Source: Streptococcus sp. X13SY08
GTDB taxonomy: Bacteria; Bacillota; Bacilli; Lactobacillales; Streptococcaceae
Reading direction: 5' to 3'
NCBI RefSeq assembly: GCF_001182825.2
Contig: NZ_LFYO02000002.1
Span: forward strand, 186,001-250,000
DNA length: 64,000 nt
The notes under the pieces were generated by a model that saw only the letters and a list, made by a program, of their open reading frames with translations, was not told the DNA's origin and made no database searches. The translations under genes and the position numbers were made by a program. Position 1 is the stretch's first letter. Each line of letters opens with the position of its first letter. Shown here in pieces: positions 20,501 to 31,826 of this stretch.

Positions 20501-21080
20501 GGGTAAAATTGGATTGTCAGCAATTTGTTTAAAGTTATAAGTTATGCCATCCTTCTCAAAAGTTTTAAAGCAATTGTCTGTTGCGATGTTTGTGAAATCA
20601 AAGTTTGTACCTTGCAAGTACCCTATAATACGGGAAAAATTTGTAGTCCCACTGGTATCATACTTTTCTACGCGCAATGATGTGCTCGGACTTCCGTCCA
20701 AGATGTACTTAACAGTCACGCCACTGTTTGTTTGCCTCTCTAATCATCTCTGGTTTGACACTTCCGAATCCATCTACTACCATACCCTCTTCTGGGAAGT
20801 TGTTGCCTTGGCCAATTTTTTCGAGTATATTTTTTAGGTTATTATATTTTGGTCGAGCTAAAGTAAATTTAGACTGATACTCTTGATTTTCTGGATTTTC
20901 AAGAGCTGCTTCTTGTAATGTATTGTATACAGCATCCAAATTTTTTAACAATTCTCCTGCTGTATCAGCATGTACTGTGTTCTGTCCAACAGTTGTTGCT
21001 AATAGAAATGCAGCAGCGACCGCAACTAGACCTACACTTGATTTGCGTAGGCAGTACTTTATAGTTTTTTCTTTTTTCAT
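17549..21080 (-). pseudogene. LPXTG surface protein with protein G-like B repeats, multiply frameshifted
   Basis: About 1170 codons in several frames. The start at 21080 has an AAGGAG site and a YSIRK-like signal peptide (YCLRKSSVGLVAVAAAFLLA). An N-terminal domain of unknown type follows (about residues 45-220), then a long helical/coiled-coil region (17.5-20.4 kb side, TELTQKYQELLAH, LKELKSKLEELKQKVSEIE). Three IgG-binding-B-like repeats lie at 18990-18410, then an acidic repeat (VDKKAEEDAAKPDV), a globular C-terminal domain and LPATGE. At least six frame changes occur, near 20715, 19030, 18875, 18682, 18490 and 18150; four are at A-runs of 6-7. The hydrophobic part after LPATG is only about 11 residues, too short for a normal sorting signal. 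Confidence 0.85.
18410..18990 (-). repeat. Three divergent protein G B-type domains
   Basis: Three units of about 60 residues follow the pattern T-Y-x-(F/L)-x-L-x5-G...AEHxFKxYVxxK..(L/V)(D/E)AxWSY....TFxA. This matches the streptococcal protein G IgG-binding fold, whose unit has AEKVFKQYANDNG and GEWTYDDATKTF. In the third unit, positions equal to E27, K31, N35 and W43 of protein G B1 are kept (AEHTFKTYVNEK, DATWSY). Each unit has a one-base frame error at its lysine A-run. Confidence 0.8.
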
Positions 21081-21443
21081 AGTGAAAATTCTCCTTTATA
21101 ACATTGTTTGTACAATATATTAGATATTGTTCAGAAATTTTTTAAAAAATGATATAGACAATTGCAGCTTTTTTGTTGAAAACACTTTAAAATATTTTTA
21201 AGGTATTATCTCACGCTGGCTGAAAACTAATTTTTTTGGAAATCCTAAGTTGCCCAAAATTGCAAGAGTAATTGTAGAAGTTTCACTAAGTAGAAGATGG
21301 GATAACTTTTTAATCTTTTTTCACAATAAGGAACTTCGGCTTAAAAGAGTATCTACAACATATATTGAGCGTATCTAATAAAAAAAAATATATATCCAAT
21401 GCTGTTATTCCCAATAGATTGAATTCATTTCTATACATGAAAG
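21081..21443. other. Intergenic region between the two surface-protein genes
   Basis: AT-rich, no gene seen. The 90 bases before the start of the first protein resemble the corresponding region before the second (23450-23540). Both contain AAGGAGAATTTTCACT at the ribosome site and TTCTGAACAATA about 60 bases upstream, which suggests common regulation. Confidence 0.5.
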
Positions 21444-21477
21444 GGAAAAACACTTAGAAATCCATGTTCTAAGTGTT
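21444..21477 (-). terminator. Terminator of the second surface-protein gene
   Basis: AACACTTAGAA-CATGGAT-TTCTAAGTGTT followed by TTT on the minus strand, ten bases past the stop at 21488. Confidence 0.85.
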
Positions 21478-21487
21478 TTTGTTTTAA

Positions 21488-23449
21488 TTAATTTAAGATT
21501 CCTAACATCCAATTTTCTAAGCCATAGTGCATTAAGAGCATTGTATCATCATGTACTTCATTGATATAAGTTTCTACACTGTCAGATGCTTTTGGTTTAG
21601 TGTTGTGAGTATCAGGGGGCGATACATTAGTGTCGAATGTTTCCGTTGCTTTAGGTTCAGCTTGAGGTGTGCTAGGCTCAACTTTTTTCTCGCCTTCAAT
21701 TGCGATTTCTGGTACTGTCACTTTTGGTGTTTCTGTAAGAGTTGCTTCGAATACTCCGTTTTCGTATTTCCAAGTAGCATCCATTTTCTTGTCGTAAGCG
21801 TAGTTTTTGAAGAAACGTTCTGCTTCTGATACGGTTGAATCTTCTAGAGTAATGGTTTCATTTTCCCCACCGACTACCTTTAGAGTGTAAGTTGCAGTTT
21901 CTTCTACTTTAGGTTTTACGAATGCCATAAATGTTTGAGAGTCCTCAAAGTATTTCCAAGTGGCATTTACTTCCTTCTTGTGTAGATAAGTTCTGAAGGC
22001 ACGTTCAGCATCAGTAAGGTTTTTGTCATTGATTTCATGATGTTCAAGGACATAACCTCCTTCGTCAACCAATTCGAATTTGTAGGTAACATTTTCTTCA
22101 ACTGTTGGTGTAGTTTGCTTTTGTTTTTCTGAAGGAGTAGCAGATTGATCATCTGAATGACTCGGTGTTTGTTGAGGATCAACTGGAAGTGTAGTATCAG
22201 GAACTGTAGTTTCTAGTTTTGTGTCGCTTGATACTGTCTTCAATCCTCCGATAAAGACCTCTACATCAGAAACTAGCTCAGCAGGTGTTGTCATTTGTGA
22301 ACCTTTTTCATCGCCTTTGCTACTTTTAAGTGACCAAAAGCATATTGCAGAAGTGTAGTTGTGGTGAATAAATTTTTTGCCTCTGTCTCCTTACCTGCCT
22401 GTACTTCAGGTGTTGTAGCTTGCGCAGAACCAGTAGTTGAAGAATCAGAATCTGTTTCTTTTTGTTCTTCTTGAGATGGAGCAGCCGCTTGAGAGTCAGT
22501 ACTTTGCTCTACTGATGGTGATTTTTCAGCTGGTGTAGGTGCGGCTGGGGCTACTTTCTTACCTTCTTGTAATGAAATTTTTGCATTCTCAAGTTCTGCT
22601 TCTAAGAGAGATGTCAATTCTGATATTTCTTGAGCCAATTCAGGTAAAACAGTGTCATCCTTACTTTGATTTAGTTTTTCCAATACTTTAGTGAATTTAG
22701 TAAATTTTTCTGTACCTATAGTCTTTTTAAGGTCATTATGTTTTACTACATCATCTATTTCAGAAGCCAAAGATTCAATGATTGAAGCTAATTCAGAGCC
22801 TTTTTTAGCCACGGGCGCTTTCTCAGCTGGTGCTGGTACTGCAGCTTGGTCTACCTGATTTGCAGATTCGGCTGGTGCTGGCGCAGGGGATGATACTGAT
22901 GGTTCTCCTTCCTCTGGTGCATCTGTCTTCTCCACCAAAGTGTCCTCTGGCGCATCTGACTCGTGTTTCGCATTTTCAGGACCGATTTTCAAAACATTAC
23001 CTGCGACACTCGTTGAAGATTCAGCAGGTTCTGCTGTATGTTCTTCACTGGAACTAGGTATTGTGACTTTCAGTTTTTCAACTTCTTCACGTAGTGTTGG
23101 AAATTCTTTGTTAACACCTTTAATCAGTTGATCGAAAGCTCCTAACCATTCCGGTTTTAGTTCTGCCCTCTCAGCAAAACGCTCTAAGTTATTGTTTAGG
23201 TAGATATACGTCTCATGTATCTCTTGATATGGAGATGCAAATGTAAATGCGTTTCGATCTTCCTTTTCAACGATTTTTTAAGGTTATTTAACCGCTCTTT
23301 ATATGTGTTCCAGGACCATCGATAGGCGTCAGAGCTCCAGCATGTGCCACGCTTCCTGTAGTGCTATTAAGGATAAATGCAGCAGCTACAGCTACCAAGC
23401 CGAATGCCGACTTGCGCAGGTAGTATTTCATAGTTTTTTCTTTTTTCAT
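21488..23449 (-). pseudogene. Second protein G-like surface protein, frameshifted and without LPXTG
   Basis: A paralogue of the upstream-lying surface gene. The start at 23449 has AAGGAG and a signal peptide YYLRKSAFGLVAVAAAFILN. Frame changes occur near 23310 (after DGPGTH), 23278 (an A6 run) and 22320 (LKVAK/LKSSKGDEKG, at an A-run). The middle contains proline/alanine-rich linkers (PAPAPAES, VAPAAPTPAEKS) and a helical part. Two B-type IgG-binding-like units lie at 22095-21720. The C-terminus ends GLENWMLGILN with no sorting motif and no membrane segment, so wall anchoring is lost or the 3' end is rearranged. As written it would be cut to about 55 residues. Confidence 0.8.
21720..22095 (-). 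repeat. Two divergent protein G B-type domains
   Basis: Unit one begins TYKFELVDEGGYV and contains AERAFRTYLHKKEVNATWKY. Unit two begins TYTLKVVGGENE and contains AERFFKNYAYDKKMDATWKY. Both keep the E, K/R and W of the protein G Fc-contact surface. Unlike the first gene, both units here are in one open frame. Confidence 0.78.
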
Positions 23450-23827
23450 AGTGAAAATTCTCCTTGGGATATTATTTTATACAATATTAGTCGTATTGTT
23501 CAGAAGTGTTCTAACAAATGGTATAGACAAATGCAGTAGTTTTGTTAAATATTTTATCGTATTTTTTTAAAGTTTATAATTTGTTCACTTTATTAGGAGA
23601 TAATTGCTAGGATTGACAGTATATTTTCGGCAGTCACAAGTACTTGATTTCTGCGGGATCATCTTGAAGTGTGCAGCTAGAAACTATTAAAAAACGGTTA
23701 TAAATAAGTAGACAATTCTTTCGGTAGATTTTTTGTTATCACTTTTCTTTCATACAAATAAGAATAAAGGTAATCTATGTTATAATAGATTGGAAATTAG
23801 TTGAAAAATGTAGAAAGGGACGAGACA
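23450..23827. other. Intergenic region, divergent starts
   Basis: Holds the upstream region of the minus-strand surface gene and, near 23780, a TTATAATAG sequence that could be the -10 for the plus-strand HAD genes. No gene, repeat or RNA recognised. Confidence 0.4.
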
Positions 23828-23977
23828 ATGGCAATAAAATTGATGGCAACAGATATGGATGGGACTTTTCTGGATGCCCATCCCGAAATCCAATCGCTTG
23901 CTGATCAGATTATTGGTCATCATGATACTGGCTCAGTTATGAGTTATATGGAGGAAATTGTATGTCCATCAAACTAA
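23828..23977 (+). pseudogene. HAD (Cof-type) hydrolase collapsed by a large internal deletion
   Basis: A 49-codon frame starts with the HAD motif I of a Cof-like phosphatase (KLMATDMDGTFLDA, nucleophile D in DMDGT). It then jumps at once to what looks like the extreme C-terminus of such a protein (ADQIIGHHDTGSVMSYMEEI). Family members are near 270 residues, so about 650 bases are missing. The remnant overlaps the next HAD gene by 16 bases, an arrangement that suggests the original two genes were coupled. Confidence 0.7.
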
Positions 23978-24786
23978 TCGCCCTCGATTTAGATGGGACG
24001 TTATTAAATGAAGAAAAGAAAATTTCAGCTGGCAATAAGGCAGCTCTAAAAAAAGCACACGATATGGGTGTGAAGATTGTCATCACCACAGGTCGTCCAC
24101 TGGCAGCTATCGAAAATATCTTAGAAGAATTAGAGCTTGATAATGAGAAAGAGTATTCGTTGGCCTTCAATGGCGGTTTGGTGCAAAACAATGCTGGTCA
24201 AGTGCTGGATCAAATTGGTTTTACACTAGAAGATATTCGGGATATTCGCCAAGTAACCAAGGAATTGGGATTGCCGCTTGACGCTATTCATGGTGGGAAT
24301 GCGTATTTATTGCCATCGGCACATGAGTCGCTCTATCCAACTTTGGGGCTGTTGACTTACATTCCTACACCTGATGAAGATTTGCCACAGGATACTATCT
24401 TCAACAAGGCAGTGTCCGCATGTGATGCAGAGTATCTGGATAGTCAAATCCCCAACATCCCAGCGGCATTTTACGACCGGTTTGAGATTTTTAAATCTCG
24501 TTCTATGCTCCTAGAATGGAGCCCTAAAGGTGTCCATAAAGCAAGTGGTCTAGCAAAATTGATCGAGCATTTGGGTCTAACTAGGGCAGAAGTCATGGCG
24601 TGTGGAGATGAAGAAAATGATTTGACAATGATTCAGTGGGCTGGGATTGGTGTTGCTATGGGAAATGCCTCAGAACACATCAAGTCAGTGGCTGATGTCG
24701 TAGCGCTTATGACCAACGACGAAGACGCAGTCGCTTGGGCGATTGAACAATACGTAGTAAGCGAGGATACAAATGGGATTATTTGA
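23962..24786 (+). CDS. Cof-type HAD-superfamily phosphatase
   Basis: 274 residues. Motif I DLDGTLLN is at residues 8-15, motif II lies in VITTGRPLA, and motif III/IV in ACGDEENDLTMIQWAG, with the GVAMGNA segment typical of the Cof/YidA group. These enzymes dephosphorylate sugar phosphates and cofactors; the substrate cannot be read from sequence. It lies between the collapsed paralogue and ftsY, overlapping ftsY by 14 bases, the usual streptococcal HAD-HAD-ftsY operon. Confidence 0.93.
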   Translation: MSIKLIALDLDGTLLNEEKKISAGNKAALKKAHDMGVKIVITTGRPLAAIENILEELELDNEKEYSLAFNGGLVQNNAGQVLDQIGFTLEDIRDIRQVTKELGLPLDAIHGGNAYLLPSAHESLYPTLGLLTYIPTPDEDLPQDTIFNKAVSACDAEYLDSQIPNIPAAFYDRFEIFKSRSMLLEWSPKGVHKASGLAKLIEHLGLTRAEVMACGDEENDLTMIQWAGIGVAMGNASEHIKSVADVVALMTNDEDAVAWAIEQYVVSEDTNGII

Positions 24787-26173
24787 TCGACTATTTGGCA
24801 GAAAACATGAAGAAGAAAAAGAACTTCCAATCTTAGAAGAATCGCTCGTTGAAGATGTAGAGGTGGAAGTGGATTTAGAAGAGGAAGCGCATCAAGATTC
24901 CGAAGAGGGGCCTGTTTTTGGTAAGAGTGTGGAGTCAATGGCAGAGCGTCCAGAAGGAGGTATGTTAGCAGACGAAGATAACTCTGCGCTTGTTCCTTTT
25001 ACAGAAGCTCCGCTATTTCCCGAAGAAGAACCTGAACAATCGGATGAACAAATCCAACATTCAGTGGAAGAAGAGGCGGTAGATTCAGCTGTTGAGGAGA
25101 AAACGGACCTAGAAGCAGAGCAGACCTCGGCCCTGGTGGCCAAATATTATGCAGCCAAAGAAGCAGCTAGTGACGCCACTGTTTCAATGACTGAGAATCC
25201 AGCGCAAGACAGTCAGGTTCAAGTAGTTGAAGAAAGTCCTTCTGAAGAAACAGAAGCTGAAAAATACAGCCGAAGCCTCAAAAAGACTCGGACTGGATTT
25301 GGAGCGATGCTGAATGAGTTTTTCGCAAACTTCCGCACGGTAGATGAAGAATTTTTTGAAGAGCTGGAAGAAATGCTGATTTTATCAGATGTTGGTGTAC
25401 GTGTGGCTTCAACCTTGACGGAGGATTTACGCTATGAGGCCAAATTGCAAAATGCTAAATCATCATCGGACTTGAAACGTGTAATTATTGAAAAGCTGGT
25501 CTCTATCTATGATAAAGATGGTCAATACCACGAAGAAGTTAAGGTGCAAAACGGCTTGACCGTTATGTTATTTGTCGGAGTCAATGGCGTTGGGAAGACG
25601 ACCTCTATCGGGAAATTGGCTTACAAGTACAAGCGAGCTGGTAAAAAAGTCATGTTGGTTGCAGCAGATACTTTCCGTGCAGGCGCAGTAGCTCAGTTGG
25701 TAGAATGGGGACGACGTGTAGATGTTCCTGTGGTGACGGGACCTGAAAAATCAGATCCGGCTAGCGTTGTCTTTGATGGTATGGAACGAGCAGTGGCAGA
25801 AGGTGTGGATATTCTCATGATTGACACGGCTGGACGTTTGCAAAACAAAGATAATCTTATGGCGGAGCTAGAGAAAGTTGGTCGCATTATCAAACGCGTG
25901 GTGCCAGAAGCACCTCATGAAACCCTATTAGCGGTGGATGCATCAACTGGTCAGAACGCTCTTGTTCAAGCTAAGGAATTTTCAAAAATTACACCGCTGA
26001 CAGGTTTGGTCTTGACCAAGATTGATGGGACAGCACGCGGTGGTGTTGTACTTGCTATCCGTGAAGAATTGGATATTCCGGTTAAATTTATTGGTTTTGG
26101 AGAAAAAATCGATGATATTGGACCATTTAAGTCTGAAGAATTCATGAAAGGCCTTCTAGAAGGCTTGCTATAA
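24773..26173 (+). CDS. ftsY: Signal recognition particle receptor FtsY
   Basis: 466 residues. A long acidic N-terminal region (residues 10-165, rich in E/D) contacts the membrane or translocon. The NG GTPase domain follows. G1 is GVNGVGKTTSIGKLA near residue 268, with DTFRAGA, DTAGR and TKIDGTARGG downstream. It docks SRP-ribosome complexes at the membrane. The start is ATG within the 3' end of the HAD gene. A terminator follows directly. Confidence 0.96.
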   Translation: MGLFDRLFGRKHEEEKELPILEESLVEDVEVEVDLEEEAHQDSEEGPVFGKSVESMAERPEGGMLADEDNSALVPFTEAPLFPEEEPEQSDEQIQHSVEEEAVDSAVEEKTDLEAEQTSALVAKYYAAKEAASDATVSMTENPAQDSQVQVVEESPSEETEAEKYSRSLKKTRTGFGAMLNEFFANFRTVDEEFFEELEEMLILSDVGVRVASTLTEDLRYEAKLQNAKSSSDLKRVIIEKLVSIYDKDGQYHEEVKVQNGLTVMLFVGVNGVGKTTSIGKLAYKYKRAGKKVMLVAADTFRAGAVAQLVEWGRRVDVPVVTGPEKSDPASVVFDGMERAVAEGVDILMIDTAGRLQNKDNLMAELEKVGRIIKRVVPEAPHETLLAVDASTGQNALVQAKEFSKITPLTGLVLTKIDGTARGGVVLAIREELDIPVKFIGFGEKIDDIGPFKSEEFMKGLLEGLL

Positions 26174-26182
26174 AAGTAAACG

Positions 26183-26214
26183 AAAACGGCTAGAATTCTC
26201 TAACCGTTTTTTTG
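26183..26214. terminator. Bidirectional terminator between ftsY and zwf
   Basis: AACGGCTAGA-ATTC-TCTAACCGTT with one mismatch. It is flanked by an A-run on the left and a T-run on the right, so it serves both convergent genes. Confidence 0.85.
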
Positions 26215-26217
26215 TTT

Positions 26218-27705
26218 TTATTTGAGTAAGCCACGTTCACGATACCAGACATCTGGCGTCCAGAGCCATTCAGTCTTATACTCTTTCAGTAAATCAAATG
26301 CTGCCTGTGGTCCCATACTACCAGCTGAGTAGAGGTGAAGAGGGACTTGGTTTTCTTGCCAAATACGGACCACTTGATCGATGAAGGTCCAGCTGGCTTT
26401 AACTTCTTCCCAGTGACTAAAGTTGGTGGAATCACCATTTAAGACATCGAAGAAGAGTTTTTCATAGGCTTCTGGAGAATTGCCTAACGCCGCAGCATTG
26501 TGGCGGAAACTGAGTTTAGCAGGAATTAAGGCAAAGTTTGCCCCTGCTTCTTTACCATTGATAAAGAGCGAGAAGCCTTCTGTTGGCTGGATATAGATGG
26601 TCAAGACATTTTGCTCTGCATGCTGTCCGAAAATATCCTCTGCTTTTTTGAAGACGATGGTGACACGAGTCCCTTTTTCTGTCAAGCGTTTCCCTGTGCG
26701 GAAGAAGAAAGGAACATCGAGGAATCGATCGGTATCCACAAAGAAGACGCCGCTTGCAAAGGTTTCGGTTTGAGAATTTTCTGCAATGTTTGCTTCATCT
26801 AAATAGCCGACATAATCATTGCCATCAATGCTTCCAGCAGCGTACTGTCCACGAATGAAATGACGTTTAATTTCATCGTCGGTCTGCGTTTTCAGGCTTT
26901 GGAAGACCTTAATTTTTTCTGCTCGGACATCCACTTCGTTAAAACTCTTTGGTTTGTCCATAGCCAAAATAGACAGAACTTGTAGAGCATGGTTTTGAAT
27001 CATGTCCTTTAGAGCACCGGAATTATCGTAGTATCCACCACGATCTTCGACACCGATGGACTCAGCGAAGCTAATTTGTACATTGTCAATGTGGTGACGA
27101 TTCCAAACATGCTCAAAAATAATATTGGCAAAGCGTACTGCAAAGATATTTTGCACCATTTCTTTTCCAAGATAATGGTCGATACGGTAAATCTGATCTT
27201 CTTTGAAGGTTTCAGCTAATTCGGCATTGAGTATTTCAGCTGTCTTTAAGCTGGTCCCAAATGGTTTTTCGATAATGAGGCGTTCAAAACCTTTTCCATC
27301 AACGATTTCTTCCGATTTAAGGTGTTTGGCAATCGTTCCGAAAAATTCAGGTGCCATGGAAAGGAAGAAGACTTTATTATGGTCTGTTTGGTATTCTTTG
27401 CCCAATTTTTCCTGCAATTGACGTAAAGCAATATAATGTTCTGTATCGTTGACATCGTGACTTTGATAGTAAAAATGGCTAGCAAAGTCGTGTGCTTGGC
27501 GCGGGTTGTCTGGTAAATCCCCTAAGGATTCGATGACTGTTTGCTCAAAAAAATCCTTGGTCCACGGGCGACGCGCTGTTCCGATCACTGCAAAGTTTTC
27601 AGCGATATGTCCAGCCTTGTAGAGTCTAAAAAGAGATGGGTAGAGTTTGCGTTTTGCAAGATCTCCACTTGCTCCAAAAATGGTAAATAAGACGGGTGTT
27701 GCCAT
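26218..27705 (-). CDS. zwf: Glucose-6-phosphate 1-dehydrogenase
   Basis: 495 residues, the full length. It catalyses the first, NADP-dependent step of the oxidative pentose phosphate pathway. The nucleotide-binding motif is GASGDLAKRKLYP at residues 10-22, and the active-site lysine and substrate motif are in RIDHYLGKEMVQN. It ends near the shared terminator with ftsY. A single gene with its own upstream spacer of about 110 bases. Confidence 0.97.
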   Translation of the reverse strand: MATPVLFTIFGASGDLAKRKLYPSLFRLYKAGHIAENFAVIGTARRPWTKDFFEQTVIESLGDLPDNPRQAHDFASHFYYQSHDVNDTEHYIALRQLQEKLGKEYQTDHNKVFFLSMAPEFFGTIAKHLKSEEIVDGKGFERLIIEKPFGTSLKTAEILNAELAETFKEDQIYRIDHYLGKEMVQNIFAVRFANIIFEHVWNRHHIDNVQISFAESIGVEDRGGYYDNSGALKDMIQNHALQVLSILAMDKPKSFNEVDVRAEKIKVFQSLKTQTDDEIKRHFIRGQYAAGSIDGNDYVGYLDEANIAENSQTETFASGVFFVDTDRFLDVPFFFRTGKRLTEKGTRVTIVFKKAEDIFGQHAEQNVLTIYIQPTEGFSLFINGKEAGANFALIPAKLSFRHNAAALGNSPEAYEKLFFDVLNGDSTNFSHWEEVKASWTFIDQVVRIWQENQVPLHLYSAGSMGPQAAFDLLKEYKTEWLWTPDVWYRERGLLK

Positions 27706-27817
27706 TTATGTTTCCAATCTTTCTGTTATCGTTTTTTAATGTTTTATTTGCTCTAAAAATAGTCTGAAACTAGTATAGCATAAACATTCAGAAAATTCAC
27801 TTTGATATTTTCTATCT

Positions 27818-28633
27818 CTAGAAAACACGATAGACATAGGGATTGTCGGGTTCCTGTATCTCTTGATAATTCTTTAATTCAAGTGTAGGCAAAGTTTGCT
27901 TGAGTGACGCATGGTAATTCATTTTCAAGGTCCCGCTTGCTTTGACCCAAGTATTGTCAGCAAATGTTTGGCTGTTTCCAGTTGTCAAAAGACCGTAGAC
28001 ACCCGAGTCAGCAATACAATGGATAATTCCAAAGCGAAAGATAAATTGTTGGTTATTATGGTCAGGATCATTATAGACGAAGCCGGTCAATTCAATGTTT
28101 TTGCCGACAAATTCATCAGGATAGTCATAAATCACTTCCATGATAGCCATATAATTTTCAGTGGTAATCTGAATGGTATTTTGTTCCAGATAAGAATCTG
28201 CGACTTTACGCATTTTCTTTTGGTAGGCTGATTTGGTAAAGTAAGTCGAAGTATCAGGTTTTAAGTATTGGACTGTGGTCCCTTCTTGATCCTGAGTCTG
28301 GGCATCCGCTCCGTCGGCAAGTGGGAAATGGTAGCCCTTAGCGGCTACGGTTGTGGAATCAAGACTGACAGTTGGAAAGAGCCAGGCCACTCCAAGAGGG
28401 AATAAGAGCAGAGCAATGCTGGCAAACTTGGCAGATTTTTTGTGTAGATGGCTGTGCGTTTCGATTTGCTTCATCCAGACCACCAATTGGACCATGGCCA
28501 GAATGAAGGATAGAATCATGGACAAAAAAGCTAAATAGGAATAGTGCAGATTGATGTATTGGTCTAATTTTCCTGAGACATAGAGGTACATCGTCGTTTC
28601 AAAATAGCCTGCTAGAATCAAAAATCGAATCAT
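27818..28633 (-). CDS. TIGR03943/DUF1980 family membrane protein
   Basis: 271 residues. Two or three N-terminal membrane segments (MIRFLILAGYFETTMYLYVS, LAFLSMILSFILAMVQLVVW, ASIALLLFPLGVAWLF) precede an extracellular domain with the family motif FRFGIIHCIADSG. It is the constant partner of the permease gene upstream (adjacent, no spacer). The pair resembles B. subtilis YcgQ/YcgR. The function is unknown; a role in metal or small-molecule export is only inferred from the permease. Confidence 0.88.
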   Translation of the reverse strand: MIRFLILAGYFETTMYLYVSGKLDQYINLHYSYLAFLSMILSFILAMVQLVVWMKQIETHSHLHKKSAKFASIALLLFPLGVAWLFPTVSLDSTTVAAKGYHFPLADGADAQTQDQEGTTVQYLKPDTSTYFTKSAYQKKMRKVADSYLEQNTIQITTENYMAIMEVIYDYPDEFVGKNIELTGFVYNDPDHNNQQFIFRFGIIHCIADSGVYGLLTTGNSQTFADNTWVKASGTLKMNYHASLKQTLPTLELKNYQEIQEPDNPYVYRVF

Positions 28634-29545
28634 CTATATACCTCCAATCACCAAGCAATAGTCTAAAATAACCACAGTAATCAAGACCATGAATTGTAGG
28701 ATAAAGCGTGTGGTAAAGTAATTTTTCATCATCAGAAGATTTTTGACATCAATCATGGGACCAATGACTAAGAATGCCATGACGGGCGCAAACCCAAAAC
28801 TGGATAGAAGAGAAGCCCCGATAAAAGCATCGGCTTCTGAGCAGAGTGATAGAAGAAATGCTAAGAGCATCATGACTAAGATAGCCGTCACAGGGCTATG
28901 TCCAATAGTCGTTAAAATCCGAGTTGGAATGTAGACCTGAACCAAGCTGGCAAAGAGACAGCCGAAGACCAAATAGCGCCCGGTATCAAAAAATTCATCA
29001 ATAGAATGAATGAGGGCATGCCCCGCTTTTGCCAAACCTTTTAAACTATGTTCTGGATGATGATGGTGCTCTTCTGTTCTCACTACTTTTGCCTTTAGAA
29101 TGGATTCTTGGGTGACAAAGCCTAGAAAAATTCCCAAAACGATGGCCACCAAGATGGAGCCAAAAGCACGTGTCAGTGCAAAGCGCATAGAATTTCCAAA
29201 GGCAGTATAGGTCGCAAAGAGTACGATAGGATTGATAACAGGAGCTGTCGCTAAGAAGGGGACAGCTGTGTAGGTAGGTACTTTTTTCTCCAAAAAACGG
29301 TGAACGATAGGGACAATTCCGCATTCACATGATGGAAAGAAAAATCCAATCAAGGAGCCAAACAGGATGCGAAGGAGTTTATTCTTGGGTAAAAATTGGT
29401 GCACCATATCAGGTGTAATATAGACCTCGATAAATCCCGATATGATGGAGCCAATCAAGACAAATGGCAGGGCTTCAATCATGATGGACAGAAAAATAGC
29501 GCCCGCTTGCAAGACAGAGGTTGGTAAATTCTGAAAAAAGCTCAT
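28634..29545 (-). CDS. Permease, DUF318 (YcgR/YraQ-like) family
   Basis: 303 residues with about eight membrane segments. The family's cysteine motif PSCECGIVPIVHRFL is near residue 72, and the ATAPVINPIVLFATY segment follows. A histidine-rich loop (EEHHHHPEHS) sits in the middle, which may bind metal ions. The stop abuts the start of the DUF1980 partner, so the two are translationally linked. The substrate is unknown. Confidence 0.9.
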   Translation of the reverse strand: MSFFQNLPTSVLQAGAIFLSIMIEALPFVLIGSIISGFIEVYITPDMVHQFLPKNKLLRILFGSLIGFFFPSCECGIVPIVHRFLEKKVPTYTAVPFLATAPVINPIVLFATYTAFGNSMRFALTRAFGSILVAIVLGIFLGFVTQESILKAKVVRTEEHHHHPEHSLKGLAKAGHALIHSIDEFFDTGRYLVFGCLFASLVQVYIPTRILTTIGHSPVTAILVMMLLAFLLSLCSEADAFIGASLLSSFGFAPVMAFLVIGPMIDVKNLLMMKNYFTTRFILQFMVLITVVILDYCLVIGGI

Positions 29546-29548
29546 AGT

Positions 29549-29698
29549 CTATTTACTTTCGACAGATTTTTCAGCAGGTTTTGCTGGTGTTTTATCGGCT
29601 GCTTTATCTGGGAAATCAATGGATTCTAGCTGATCAAAAGAAGCGAATTCTTCTAGCATTTTTTCTAAATCGTCTTGTCGTTTGAATGTAACAGCCAT
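29549..29698 (-). CDS. Small conserved streptococcal protein (SPJ_0845-like)
   Basis: 49 residues, MAVTFKRQDDLEKMLEEFAS then a lysine/alanine/proline tail (DKTPAKPAEKSVESK). The ATG at 29698 has a CGGAGGTG site; a longer upstream frame lacks one. It lies three bases before the permease gene and is probably the first gene of that operon. The resemblance to the SPJ_0845 family is from memory; function unknown. Confidence 0.75.
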   Translation of the reverse strand: MAVTFKRQDDLEKMLEEFASFDQLESIDFPDKAADKTPAKPAEKSVESK

Positions 29699-29845
29699 AA
29701 GGCACCTCCGAAAAATAATAGGATAGATAATAATTGTTTCCATTATACCTTTTATGAGAAAAAATTTCTGGGATTTAATCATAACTCTTTGGAATTTTCT
29801 GAGCAAAAGGCTACTTGATTTTAAAAGAAATACGATAAATCATGA

Positions 29846-31816
<1,971 letters not shown>

Positions 31817-31826
31817 AGGAGGAGCA

